Assembly: GCF_041956535.1 (NCBI RefSeq)
Contig: NW_027192212.1
Location: 388,970 to 452,969, forward strand
From: Calcarisporiella thermophila CBS 279.70
Lineage: Eukaryota; Calcarisporiellomycota
DNA: 64,000 nt
Direction: 5' to 3'
In this document: piece after piece, positions 24,535 through 35,494 of the stretch
Numbering within the stretch: position 1 is the stretch's first letter
Layout of the letters: the number at the start of each line of letters is the position of its first letter
The notes under the pieces: model-generated
What the model was told of the DNA's origin: nothing
The model's database searches: none
Seen by the model: only the letters and a program-made list of their open reading frames with translations
Made by a program: the position numbers and the translations under genes

Positions 24535-25066
24535 TAATTGAAATGTTAATAGAGATCAATAAAGACTTGACCGATCCGACAAGCGCTGTAATAATACAAA
24601 TGTAGGTAGTGGATACTAATGGAATGTGAGAAAGAAAGTATATAGGATTAATAAGGATGCTATAGTAAAATTACGTGACTTAGATAAGGGTTAGTGGACT
24701 TTGATTTGTTTTTGTTGCGGCGAACTTGAACAAAGAGACTAACGTCACATCCAGAGTATTAATTAGAAGCCGAATTCTCAGTGTAAGACGAAAACGACGC
24801 CTTCTCTCTATCTGCTACTGAGAGGGGTATTTATGTTGAAGAATGGAGATATTATGACTCTAACTTCATAGCTATACACTTTTTTTCATAAATCCTAGTC
24901 CTATTTTATCGATCTCTAGTGCCATTCCTCCTAATTTAATCCTTATATCCGAGTGATAGCCCGCGTATCCAAAATTTATCCTGAACTGAAATTTTTTTAT
25001 GCGGCGCTTTCTTTCTTTCTTTTTATCATCTTGTAAAATTGATAATTTCGCTACTCTATATTACTA
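24535..25066. promoter_or_regulatory. divergent promoter region EXO84 / Rab5
   Basis: 532 bp separate the start codons of two membrane-traffic genes on opposite strands. AT-rich, with pyrimidine-rich tracts (TTTCTTTCTTTCTTTT at about 25009) just upstream of the Rab5 ATG. No discrete factor site identified. Confidence 0.4.
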
Positions 25067-26065
25067 ATGTCGGACGCGCAGCCTCAACCTTCTTCTCCCG
25101 CTCTCCAACAGTCGGCTTCGAAGCCGATTCAAGTGAAGCTTGTTCTGCTTGGTAGGTTAAATGCATTTGCTTTGTCGAAATAGGTGCTTTTGTTGCCTCT
25201 TGGCACCTTTAGGATGATTTATTGGGTGCTTATTTTTGATAATTATCCGTGTACAGGTGAAGCTGCTGTCGGAAAATCCAGTCTGGTTCTTCGATTTGTG
25301 AACAATGAATTCCAAGAAAATAAGGAGCCCACTATCGGAGGTACTAATAAATCACTTGTATATTGGATTTTGTAATCGTTTTCTGATGAGTTTATTCGCA
25401 AAAAGCCGCTTTTTTGACCCAGAAATGTCGACTTGAGGATAGAATCTTAAAATTTGAGATCTGGGACACTGCAGGCCAAGGTATGCGCTTCACCCCGCAA
25501 AGGTGTACTTTCAAGTATTCTGACCTTTAGCCATCATAGAGCGATTCCACTCCCTTGCCCCTATGTATTACCGCAATGCACAGGCTGCAGTCGTTGTATA
25601 CGATGTCACCAAAGCAGTAGGTTTTATGCCAGCTTTTCTCTGTCTTAACATAGTCATCTAATGATTTTTTTACACTAGGCATCTCTGGATCGCGCCAAAT
25701 CTTGGGTGAAAGAACTACAGCGCCAAGCTAATCCGAATATTGTAATTGCCCTGGTCGGAAATAAACTTGACTTGGTTGATGCCTCAAATGGAGAGGCACT
25801 GGATGTGCGACAGGTTGCGAGCGAGGATGCGCAAGCGTATGCAGAAGAAACCGGCCTCCTGTTTTTCGAAACGAGCGCAAAAACCGGTCAGGGTGTAATG
25901 GACGTATTTACGGAAATTGCAAAGAAAATTCCCCTTGAACACATTCTTTCTAGCTCCCGTGCGAACCGTGCGACCACTTCTGGCCGTGTGGATTTACTAC
26001 GCGAAGGGGGTGGATTTGGGCGTGCACGAGGAGAGGCACAGGGTAATAATGCCTGTGCTTGTTAA
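25067..26065 (+). CDS. ypt5: Rab5-family small GTPase (Vps21/Ypt5)
   Basis: Five exons: 25067-25151, 25257-25340, 25406-25480, 25540-25616, 25679-26065; phase-consistent, 235 aa. Rab5 GTPases control early-endosome fusion and vacuolar sorting. G-box motifs: P-loop GEAAVGKSS, effector loop [15 protein letters not shown] (the IGAAF pentapeptide is diagnostic of Rab5), [26 protein letters not shown] and ETSAKT. The C-terminus ends Cys-Ala-Cys, a CXC geranylgeranylation signal. A ~28-residue N-terminal Ser/Pro/Gln tail precedes the GTPase core, longer than in yeast Vps21. The acceptor of exon 3 (…CAAAAAG) is weak but is required to recover GAAFLTQ. Confidence 0.96.
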
Positions 26066-26447
26066 CTAGATTTTATACTGTTGCTTCTCTCTTCCTTTTG
26101 ATATTTGTGGTTTCTTTTCTGTAAATTTCTTCTATGTATCCCCTCCATTCACATTTCTTAAAGAAATTTGACTAAATAAGAGATATATATACGAATTAGC
26201 CTTTGCCTAAATACAGTAGGCCTATTCTCCCCTCTTCCCTCCTTCCCTTCTCTTCCCCCTTCTCAATTTTTTTTTTGTCTTTACCTTCCCTTTTCTTTGT
26301 TTTCGTTTTATTTTTCATACGAATCGAAATACCGCTCTACTTCAAAACAGCTCTATTAAAATTTTCCGGCACGTGTGATTTAATGTGTAAAATCTCCGTT
26401 AGAGGAAACATAAAATTACATGTTTTTCCAATTACACTCTTTACGAA

Positions 26448-27298
26448 ATGGGTCACTTGCTGACGGCCAGCCTGGTTGGAAGCACCGTTGCCCTTGTCGC
26501 GGGTCTCTCCACCGCAATTCCCACTTATCTTGTACTTACAGGGCAAATCTCCGCTGACACCCTTGCCAAGATATGTGGACAAGTTTATAGGCAATATAGT
26601 GGGAAAGTAGACGAAGGGAAATGGATTTGGCGGAGCGTAACAAAGAAGTATATATGTGTTATAATAGGGTAGAATAAGAGAATGTGGGCATGACTAGGCG
26701 TTATTACATATAGCCATATGCCTGTAGACGCCTATTGTGCCGGGATGAACAATGGACGTCGTGTATATGTGGGAAGGTGGACTTTAGTGCTCTTTCTAGT
26801 AAATAGATTCAAAGTGAACATTTACATATACTTATGCATTCCGCTGCAATTTAGAGTCGAGTTTGCGGGCGAAGTATATGTAGGCTCAGTGATGCAAGAT
26901 AAGGGACTTGCTACAGTGCTAAGAGGTCAAGAAGTCATCCTCACTGATTACGAGGTACTTTGTGGTGATTACTCGCACTTCCAGTGGATAATATCCCCGA
27001 ATCTTAAGGCTCATTCACTGATTGAATGTGGGAAAGGAGTAAGTTGCTTACAATGACTTTTCATAAGACAAGATGATACAATCAAACTTTTGATTCCCAT
27101 TTCTAGCTCTATATATGCAAAGTTCAATGCCCCCATGCCCTTGAGAAATCCTGGCTACCAAGGCTAGTTGTCCGGCAACGTAGTATCAAATTTCATATCG
27201 GCTGTGTACGTGCAGGTGTGGGGGCAAAATTTTGCTGCCGTGGGAGAGAAACAACCAGCGATGAATGTGTTGGAGTGCTTTCTTTTAAAAACAGCTGA
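26448..27298 (+). CDS. DM9-domain (DUF3421) protein
   Basis: Model of four exons, 26448-26647, 26714-26776, 26855-27038 and 27107-27298. All are GT-AG and phase-consistent, giving 212 aa. The N-terminal 32 residues are hydrophobic (MGHLLTASLVGSTVALVAGL), a signal peptide or anchor. Then comes a DM9 repeat: QYSGKVDEGKWIWRSV, DAYCAG, VYVGR (recreated only by splicing), a Gly-rich middle and TDYEVLCGDYSHFQW. A second, more divergent repeat starts at ECGKGLYICKV and ends in a RGRETTSDECVGVLSF block. DM9 domains occur in insect, mollusc and fish proteins, some of which are mannose-binding lectins, and also in some early fungi. A lectin-like or stress role is inference. The second repeat is degraded enough that a frame error or missed intron is possible. 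Confidence 0.7.
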
Positions 27299-27462
27299 TA
27301 GGTATACCTTGTTATATGTAAGCTCTCTTTTTCTATATATAATTGCTTCATTTACTCAGATGATCATTTGAAAGCGAAATTTTTGAATTAACGAATTCGA
27401 TGTATATATACACGAGTAAATATATTCTAAAATCACCAAAGTACAACGAAACACTTTTGCCA

Positions 27463-27793
27463 TTACTTATTCTTGGTTTGACGGTATGTGAAGCGCTTCC
27501 GGGTAGGCGCAAATTCTCCCAACTTGTGACCTACCATTTCTTCCGATATCTCAACTGGCAGATAATCGCGGCCATTATGAACCAAAAACTTGAGGCCGAC
27601 GAATGAAGGCAAGATCGTACATGCTCTTGCTGTAGTAATAATTAAATAAATAAATAAAAAATGACATGGAAAAGACAAAATTATAGAAAATAAGAATTAT
27701 ACCTTGAGTGGCTATGGGAGTACTATTTTTGATGGCTTCTTTAAGGCCGGGAAACTGCACAAAAAATGGCCCTTTCCAAGCAGCTCGTGGCAT
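27463..27793 (-). CDS. RSM19: mitochondrial small-subunit ribosomal protein uS19m
   Basis: Two exons, 27703-27793 and 27463-27629, spliced across a 73-bp intron with phase 1, give 85 aa, normal for uS19m. The protein begins [11 protein letters not shown] and contains the universal S19 block [25 protein letters not shown] and [18 protein letters not shown]. Eukaryotic cytosolic uS19 and plastid forms differ, so the mitochondrial assignment is firm. It converges on the DM9 gene 164 bp away. Confidence 0.95.
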
Positions 27794-28507
27794 CTTGTGT
27801 AAATCTTGAATCCGTCTTTGATGACAGTCGAAAATAATTGTTTTGTTTTAAAAAATGTCACAGAGCAGTCACATTAGCAGTGATCATTGATTCCAACTGA
27901 CAAATATTTTACTACATTAAAACAGTATTTTAACAGAAAACTAGTTGAATGCTTGCCTTTACTCCTTTAGTGTATATATCCCCTTAATGTATATATTTAC
28001 ATATTTTTTTTCTTGAAACACCTTGAACGGAGATATTTCTTATCATCTACATTTATCAGTCCCATTGGGCGATATTAGAGTAAAATAAGTCAAAATCTGT
28101 ACTAAGATTGAGATTAAAGTATTGTTTGTCATCGACTTAATTAGTCGCAAACATGGATACAATATTACAATGTAAATTGATGAGAGTAATCTTAAAGTTA
28201 AGGACAGGTTCATAAAACTTTTTTATACAAAGTTACATTATGCGATTCCACTATTAACAACAAATCCCTGCGCATAATCCACATGGCATCAGCTTTGCTA
28301 TAAGAATATGTTCATCGCCACAGGCGCCATTATCATACAATGTTGGATCGAATTCCATCTGCCGCTCAGATAAGATGGTTTCCTGTGGAATTCTGGTTCG
28401 ATGTAGTATCTCTACACTTTCTCTTCCGTATATACACAAGCTGAATCCCGAGCGAGACACTCTTAGGTTCACCACCTCCCATACAGCATGTATCCACTAT
28501 TACTAGT
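27794..28507. other. AT-rich intergenic DNA
   Basis: No supported gene. A 73-aa minus ORF at 28254-28475 ends in a Cys-rich tail (CGLCAGICC). It follows the Gag-like ORF on the same strand and could be a decayed continuation of it, but it lacks a CCHC knuckle and no splice link was found. Confidence 0.4.
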
Positions 28508-29197
28508 CTAAGATCTGATAGTTATCGCCCCCGTGTTTTTTTCATGGGACTCTGATGGATGATAAGAGATCGTTGATCCAGTTTCCATTTGTGAAGGCTT
28601 GTGTACTCCGTGATGTTCAATTTCGTAACTTAAGGCAAGTGAACAAGCTTCGCTCAAAGTACTCGGTGACTTCATTCGAACTTGGAACCGGCAGTGGTGT
28701 TTCAAGCCATCAATGAAACGCTCTAGTGCGGCATCCTCAGTAAGTTGGAGGCGGTGAGTAAGATCCTGGAACTGCTCAATATATTCATTAACTGAATGAT
28801 CCTGACGAAGCATTTTTAAGCGCTGGCGCAGAATCTGTTGACATTCCGTGTCGAAAGATGGTTCGAAATGTTCCTCAGCCGAACTCGTGCTTGATGTTTC
28901 CTGAATATCATCTAATGGAGTTGCGAGTTTGCAAGGTGAGACATTGGAAAGGGTCTCTTTGAGATCGCTAGAAGGATTGGGTGAGATGTCCTGGTTTCCC
29001 AAGGAGTTGATCTGGGCACAGGATGCCACCGCTTTACTTTTTACCACTGCTGGTGATCTTATTCTTTTGCCTAGGTCATGGGATTTTCCAGCACGACTTA
29101 CAAGAGTTGTGTTACAAGGCTGTTTTCTCAACTCTTGTTTATGCCGAATAAGCCTAGAGAATGCTAAGATGAATTGAGAAATTGAGATTGGATCCAT
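28508..29197 (-). CDS. orphan retrotransposon Gag-like (capsid) ORF
   Basis: Intact 229-aa frame. Residues ~115-210 resemble the C-terminal part of Ty3/Gypsy-type Retrotrans_gag: LRQDHSVNEYIEQFQDL, then RFIDGLKHHCRFQV and a TLSEACSLALSYE helix. The first ~110 residues are Ser/Pro/Lys-rich and not recognised. The N-terminal half of the capsid domain and a CCHC zinc knuckle are absent. I found no protease, reverse transcriptase, integrase or LTR nearby. It is either an internally deleted retroelement relic that happens to stay open or a host-domesticated Gag gene. The intact frame in AT-rich intergenic DNA slightly favours retention, but expression is unknown. Confidence 0.55.
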   Translation of the reverse strand: MDPISISQFILAFSRLIRHKQELRKQPCNTTLVSRAGKSHDLGKRIRSPAVVKSKAVASCAQINSLGNQDISPNPSSDLKETLSNVSPCKLATPLDDIQETSSTSSAEEHFEPSFDTECQQILRQRLKMLRQDHSVNEYIEQFQDLTHRLQLTEDAALERFIDGLKHHCRFQVRMKSPSTLSEACSLALSYEIEHHGVHKPSQMETGSTISYHPSESHEKNTGAITIRS

Positions 29198-30096
29198 TGA
29201 GTTATGTGAAGGATATGTTGATACTGCAGCATGAAATCAATACATATTTCAATTGATGTTATGGGTTTCCACGATTTATTCAGGGTTTTCCGGGGTTTTA
29301 GTTTTAAATTGTTTTAATCTAGAATTTGATTCATACGCGCTTATTCGATCGAAACTGCCAACTCCGATACTATGTAATTATTAAGATCCACCAGAATTAC
29401 TACTCCGATTGAGGGGTGGTCAAAACTTCTTCAGCAATATCAGCTTCCATTTTATAGTACAATAGACAATACTTCCATCTATTCCATTAACTCTTTATTA
29501 TTTTCAGGCATATGACAGGATAGCTTAGTATTAGTTTAATATTATTAAGTTATGGAATAGATAAGTGGAATTTTCCATATTAAATACAAAATAATCACAA
29601 ATCAAAAATTTTCGAAATTAATTGAACATAACCCCTTGAATACTATGAAAAGAAAAAAAACATAAATCGCTACATCTATATATTTGCGAGAATATAAGTA
29701 GCATATTATAACCCGTGTTGTTTTCGAGTTTAAATGATTTATACTGAATATACTATATTGGAGTAATCTTTACCTAATATTTTATGTGTCCAAGTAAATT
29801 ATATAACATAATACAATAGTATTAAATGTCCTTTTGTCGCAAACTCGATCAGAAGAAATGCAAAGATAATTCATTAGGCACCATTAACTTTGTCTTTTGC
29901 AAATTCCTTATAATAAGGGAGTATAGTGAATATGAAAGAACCATTTACTTAATAAATATTGTAGAATAGCTTGAATAGAATACAAGGTAAAAGTCTGTTT
30001 GAGCTCTTTGTATTAAAATGTTTTCATTTTTTGAAAATAATGTAAAAATTCTTTGTATATAATCTTGTCAATTTCGATTATTTCAACAAGCTGAGC
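29198..30096. other. very AT-rich intergenic DNA
   Basis: Low-complexity AT-rich sequence upstream of the tRNA gene. No ORF, LTR or domain recognised. Confidence 0.5.
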
Positions 30097-30168
30097 GGAC
30101 GGCTAGCTCAACGGTAGAGCGTGAGACTGCAGATCTTAAGGTTTCGGGTTCAAATCCCGAGTCGTCCT
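30097..30168 (+). tRNA. tRNA-Cys (anticodon GCA)
   Basis: 72-nt intronless cloverleaf. The acceptor stem GGACGGC pairs with GTCGTCC (one G-T), the D stem is GCTC/GAGC and the anticodon stem TGAGA/TCTTA. The loop CTGCAGA puts GCA at positions 34-36. Five variable bases and T stem TCGGG/CCCGA around TTCAAAT complete it. Discriminator T73 is the known Cys identity base. Internal A box (TAGCTCAACGG) and B box (GGTTCAAATCC) fit Pol III promoters. Confidence 0.95.
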
Positions 30169-30169
30169 A

Positions 30170-30177
30170 TTTTTTTT
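30170..30177 (+). terminator. Pol III terminator
   Basis: A run of eight T residues begins one base after the tRNA-Cys discriminator base. Confidence 0.85.
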
Positions 30178-31176
30178 AACCAGTTTAGAGGAAATGGGAC
30201 GAGAAGTCAATTCCTTCAATCTTGTGTGGATATGATGACCTTTACAAAATAGCATTTAATTTCTAACGATAAAACTGGAGGGTATTCTCTGGATATTATT
30301 TTTTTTTTCAATTACAAGCCCGCAGTTTTGACTGTTTCAAAATATAAAAAGGACGAATGTTCCATTGACAGTTGTACTGGACACAAACATTTAAACTGAA
30401 TCGATCGTAAAAAGAGCTCCATGGTACATATTAGCGAGAAAATATATATTGGAAATGTGTTGAAAAGGCTTGATATTCCTAATCTTTAATAAGAAAGCTA
30501 TTTTGCCCACGAATGTTTCAAGATCTTTGCTAATGCAAGTAAATGATTGAAATGACGATATTCAGCTGCCTTTCTTAAAACCTGTTTATTACAAAATGGC
30601 TTTTAAAACACGAGCTCAAGCGGATTAGAAGATGAAGATTGAGTCATAAGATATTGTGTGGCTTACACTTTACTTCCTTTGTAATTTGCAATATGGTATA
30701 TTATACGGGGGAAAAAACAAAATCCCGACTAACGACTGAATAGCCAATGGTATTTTGATTAGTATAGTGAGCTTTCTCTACAACTTACTTGCTGACTTAG
30801 CTAGTATACTTACTCTCAAATAACTGAATTATGCCTTTTATTCATCCATCCATTCATGGACGTTTCAAGAGTCAATTGACTCCATATTTCTACGTGCCAT
30901 TGCTCTATTTATCGAATCTCACGCTTTGAGGGTGCGATCTCAGTTGCTAATTGGTGACTCAAGAAACAATGCTGTGGAAAGTGCGATTGGCCTATTGGGA
31001 ATTGCAATGTTTTTATATCGTTGATGAAGATCGGTCAGTGTATAAGTTTTTCCGTATTAAGGTTTTTGTTATCCTCTCTAATATCGGTTTGTGTTAATAC
31101 TCACAACATTAGTAAGCGCAAACTGATATATATTTGTATCTCCCTGATTTTTAGCGCATTAAATACTCTTGGCTGA
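30178..31176. other. AT-rich intergenic DNA
   Basis: Upstream flank of the first MFS transporter. No gene or repeat recognised. Confidence 0.5.
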
Positions 31177-33038
31177 ATGCATGTGCGAAATACTTCACCC
31201 TCGGATGCCCCTGTATCCAAATCCCAGGAGGCATCTAGAATTGATGTTGAAGAGAACGGAAATTTGGCCATAAAAGAAGGGAGGAAGAGCGAATGTAAGA
31301 AGTTAGATATAGCGGGTTATAAATTGGAGCAAAAATCATCGCATGATGCTGAAAAGCCGGATAATGATCTAGACAACAAGTGTGTTGTTGACTTGGGAAA
31401 TGTACCGAGTTACTCGTCTGAGGATACTGCTAAGAACAACAAGTTGGATGAGGAGGATGCAATTTTACCGTTTGACCACCCGCGTGGGTGGTTTGTAGTG
31501 CTCTCTTCTTTTCTCGTCAATTTCTATTGTTTCGGAACAACTTACTCCTGGGGAGTATATCAAGAATATGACCTGAGCACCTTTTTCGCAAACCGATACA
31601 CAACCCTGCAGCTTTCATTTATTGGATCACTGAGCAATGGCCTAATGATATCCCTAGGAATTTTTGTCGATATTTTAATGCGACATATTGGATATCGGAA
31701 AACCATGCTCATTGGTTGTGCATGCACTACGGGAGCTTTTATTTTGGCCAGTTTCTCAACAGAGGTAAGTCGTTGATGAGCCAACCCGCTTCTATATATC
31801 TGCTATATGTGTATACGCCTTCATAGCTTTGGCAACTCTACCTTACCCAGGGGATATTAAATGGGATTGGCACATCCTTGTGTTTCTTTTCTTCTATCAC
31901 GCTGCCTGCTCAATATTTCCTCAAGCGAAGAGGACTCGCGACTGGACTCGCGGTTTCTAGCGGAGGTATTGGAGGTTTAGCCCTATCGCCAATGGTGCGC
32001 ACGCTAATCGACAAAGTCGGGTATCAATGGTCGCTTCGCGTACTGGCTTTCATAGGATTGGGGTTGCTTCCTATTGCGTCCATCTTCGTGCGTCCTCGAC
32101 TCAGGACAGCGAGACCAAAATCTAATAAGAAGGCGAAGTTGGTGGACTTCTCCTTCATGACCCCACGCCTAGTCCTACTTGTTGGGTGCGGCTTTTTCAT
32201 CAGTTTTGGATTTTTCACTCCCTTCTTTTATGTCAATACCTTTGCACTTCATATCGGCGTGGATCGTACTTTGGCCGCTACACTTACAGGTAGATTTTGA
32301 CATGAGAGAAGCATGATGAAATACCGATTTATATCCACATTCTTTAATAGGGGTGATGTCCGGAGTCAATAGCTTGGCGCGGGTAGTTATTGGACTTTCT
32401 GCCGATTATTTGTAGTGTATTTGTAAATGTTCTTCAAACATGTGCTCACTAATAACTTGTTGCACGACTTTACTATATTCTGGTTCTCTAGTGGACGAGT
32501 CAACACAATGCTCTGGAGCACCATGGTTTCCGGGTTGGCCGTAATGATAGTATGGCCATTTGCCAATTGCCTAGGGATTCTTGTAGTCCTCACCATATTA
32601 TATGGATGGTTTGGAGGTGAGAGTTAGCTTATCTTTTTAACAGTTCTGCAATATCAAAAAATACGCGGACTAAACAATTATCATCGACTTCTTGCGACCC
32701 CCCTTAATAGGAGCATTTATTTCATTGTATTCTGTAATCATCGCTGATCTTGTCCCTCCTTACGCTATCAACACTGCCGTCAGCCTAATCTACACCGTTT
32801 TTATTTTTGGATATGTATTCGGTAAGTGAATAGTATTGCTCTGAATATTCAAACTCTGACTTTTCACCTGTTTTCAACGCTACCAGGTCCCCCTATATCT
32901 GGTGCATTATTAGACATGACCGGAAGACAAAATTATATTCCACTTGCGGAATTTGCGGGAGCAGTAACCGTGGTAGCCTCACTCTTCATTCTTGCGCTTC
33001 GGTTCTCTCTTGACCGGAATTTGTTCAAGAAATTCTGA
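31177..33038 (+). CDS. MFS monocarboxylate-type transporter, copy 1
   Basis: Six exons, 31177-31764, 31827-32289, 32351-32411, 32492-32616, 32711-32821, 32887-33038, phase-consistent, 499 aa. Residues 1-100 are a hydrophilic cytosolic tail. The first helix starts in PRGWFVVLSSFLVNF, the typical MCT entry (D/P-x-G-W-x-V). A GYRKTMLIGC loop follows helix 2-3; helix 5 region reads GLATGLAVSSGGIGGLALSP. Twelve helices can be placed, with a short central loop (RPKSNKKAKLVDFS). Members of this SLC16-like fungal family carry monocarboxylates, riboflavin or other small solutes; the substrate cannot be told from sequence. It is followed 558 bp downstream by a paralogue in the same orientation. Confidence 0.92.
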
Positions 33039-33596
33039 TCAAATACGGACCAACCTCTCCTCCGAGATTTTCATCAGTGTCTTGCTTCAACGGATTAATG
33101 AAAATTATAATTGTATTGTATTTATATTTATTTACATTTCCCCACATTTTTCTAATAAAAAATACCACCAAATATCCCAACTCGGAAATCCCTGTTGGGG
33201 ATAACCATAGCACCAACCTCCCACGTGATAACTTTGAACTATAGAGAAAATCCGCACTAGACTTAGTAGGAGGGTTTCGGTCTGTGAAACCCGTCTGTAC
33301 ATGAGAAAAAGTAACTGGCAAACACAAACTAATCGCAAAATTCGCGGCAGCACAGATGCTAAGAAAAATGATTTATTTAGTCCATTGAATCAACAAGTAT
33401 ACAGAACAGATTTCGGCCAATTACCGACTACTCTTGAAAAGGTTTTGTATTTAAATTTCGTGCTCACTTAATTAAGTTAACAATACAAACCTTTAAAACC
33501 TTTCATGTATACACCTTTCTATTATCTGTCTACTACTGCTGAACTAACTAAAGGGTATAATCAGTGTAGAGCCAACCCCATCCAATTATATGGAAA

Positions 33597-35494
33597 ATGC
33601 AACCATCGAAGGCTCTTATTATTCCGGTGCAAACAGAAGGCATCACTGAAAAGGCACCAGGTGGAGCGGATATAGGGGAAGCAGCAAAAGACTCGAGTGT
33701 ATTCACAGATGTGAAACCGTTGGGCTCTAATGAAGGCTCTGGCATAAGAGAGAAGAGTGCTAACGATAAGAGTTATTGTGGGAGACAGAGCCAAGTCAAC
33801 ATGGATGCCTCCTGTCCCCCCTTGGACAGTAGAATCGGATGGCTGGGAGTAGTTAGTTCTTTTCTTGTGTAGGCAACAGAACTAATACCATTCATTAATT
33901 AGAGACGATTTCACTTTGTATATATATAATTTTACAACAGAAACGCTTACTGCTTTGGCGTAACATTCTCCTGGAGTATATACCAGACGGAATACCTTAG
34001 CAATGTTTTTGCTGGCGAATACACTACACTCCAAGTAGCTTTTGTAGGCTCACTTACGCAGGCAACTCTGACTTTCTTTGGCGTGTTCAGTGATGTTTTT
34101 ATCCGGAATTTTGGCTATCGTAAGACAATGATTGTTGGCACTTTCTTCTGCGTCGCCTCGCATATTGTTGCAAGCTTTGCAACAAAGGCAGTATTTGTTA
34201 CAGCCTGGTTGAGAAGCGTGGCCTAATATCTCTATTATTCCTCCGATATACATAGCTCTGGCACATATTTCTTACCCAAGGCTTTCTGTTTGGACTTGGC
34301 ATTTCACTAGTGTAGAGTATATTTTGAGGAAATTGTGGTCGAGACAATTGTTCCAGCTCTTTACTTTTCAATAGCTATTTTCCCTCAATCTCTCTCCCGG
34401 CTCAACACTTCGAGAAAAAACGCGGCGTCGCAATGGGGGTCGCACTTTCTGGAAGCGGATTAGGAGGGTTGGCCTTTTCACCCTTGGTGCGGTTTCTCAT
34501 AGACCGTGCTGGCCTTCAATGGTCTCTTCGTGCGCTTGCTTTGCTTGGCCTTATCTTTCTGCCCATAGCCGTGTTTCTCGCCCGTCCTCGTGTTACGTCG
34601 ACTTCTCGACGCAGCGCTAACGGACGATATATTAATATCGATTTCCATGTCATTAATACCAAATTAGTTTTGCTACTGTGTTGCACGTTTTTCAATAGCT
34701 TCGGCTATAATACACCCTATTTCATGTTGAACGGGTACGCGCGATTTATTGGGATGAACGCGGATATGGCTGCAATATTAACTGGTAGTGCACCAAACTC
34801 TTTTCTTTTCATATGAAAAGTGCATTGAAGATTTATTTTTCTCTTGTAGGAATTATGCCCGGAATTAACTCAGTAGGACGGGTTGTCTTAGGACTCGCGT
34901 CAGATTATTTGTATGCTCTCACGATTCTTTCCTCTTAAAATAAGAGCCTTATTCTCTGTGTAATTAGTGGTTGCGTGAATACACTCTTTTTGAGCCTTTT
35001 CCTCACTGGAGCAATGGCTATGATTCTGTGGCCGTTTGCGAGCACATCGGGAATACTTATCGTCTTCGCAGTCACATATGGCTTTTTTGGAGGTTATATG
35101 AAAATTTTGTTTTACAGTCACTTAGAATATCGACCAGTTGCCGTTATCAGTATTTGAATAACCTTGAACTATATAGGTGGCTACATGACCGTTTTCCCAA
35201 CTGCCATCGCGCGCTTTGCCGCAGCAAAAGATCTCAATTCGGCTATGGGACTAATATATTCGATAAACACTTTCGGCTATCTTCTTGGTAATATTAGCCC
35301 GGTTGATTGCTACCTGAATTTGCACTAACAGCAAAATACTAGGCCCACCTATTGCTGGGTTTCTCTTTGATATGACCCATAGTACAAGCTACCTCCCTCT
35401 CTCCGAGTTCACCGGTGCCATGATTATGTTGGCGGCGTCCTTTGTTCTTGCTTTACGGTTCAAAGTCAACAAGAACTTCATTGACAGGGTTTAA
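33597..35494 (+). CDS. MFS monocarboxylate-type transporter, copy 2
   Basis: Eight exons, 33597-33868, 33941-34190, 34256-34311, 34375-34784, 34850-34910, 34968-35092, 35177-35287, 35343-35494, phase-consistent, 478 aa. It is a tandem paralogue of the preceding gene: the last four exons have identical lengths (61, 125, 111, 152 nt). Family segments: IGWLGVVSSFLV|NAYCFGVTFSW, FGYRKTMIVG, RGVAMGVALSGSGLGGLAFSP, GPPIAGFLFDMT. Two introns (after 33868 and after 34311) are absent from copy 1. The exon 2 end is drawn at a GT (34191), which inserts one Ala; a GC-AG donor three bases earlier would align exactly with copy 1. Substrate unknown. Sequence divergence is high, so the duplication is old. 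Confidence 0.9.

Noticed and set aside
29198-29225. ATATCCTT sequence just upstream of the Gag-like start on the minus strand
   Set aside because: Resembles a U12 donor, but there is no matching branch or acceptor and no protein alignment to support splicing.
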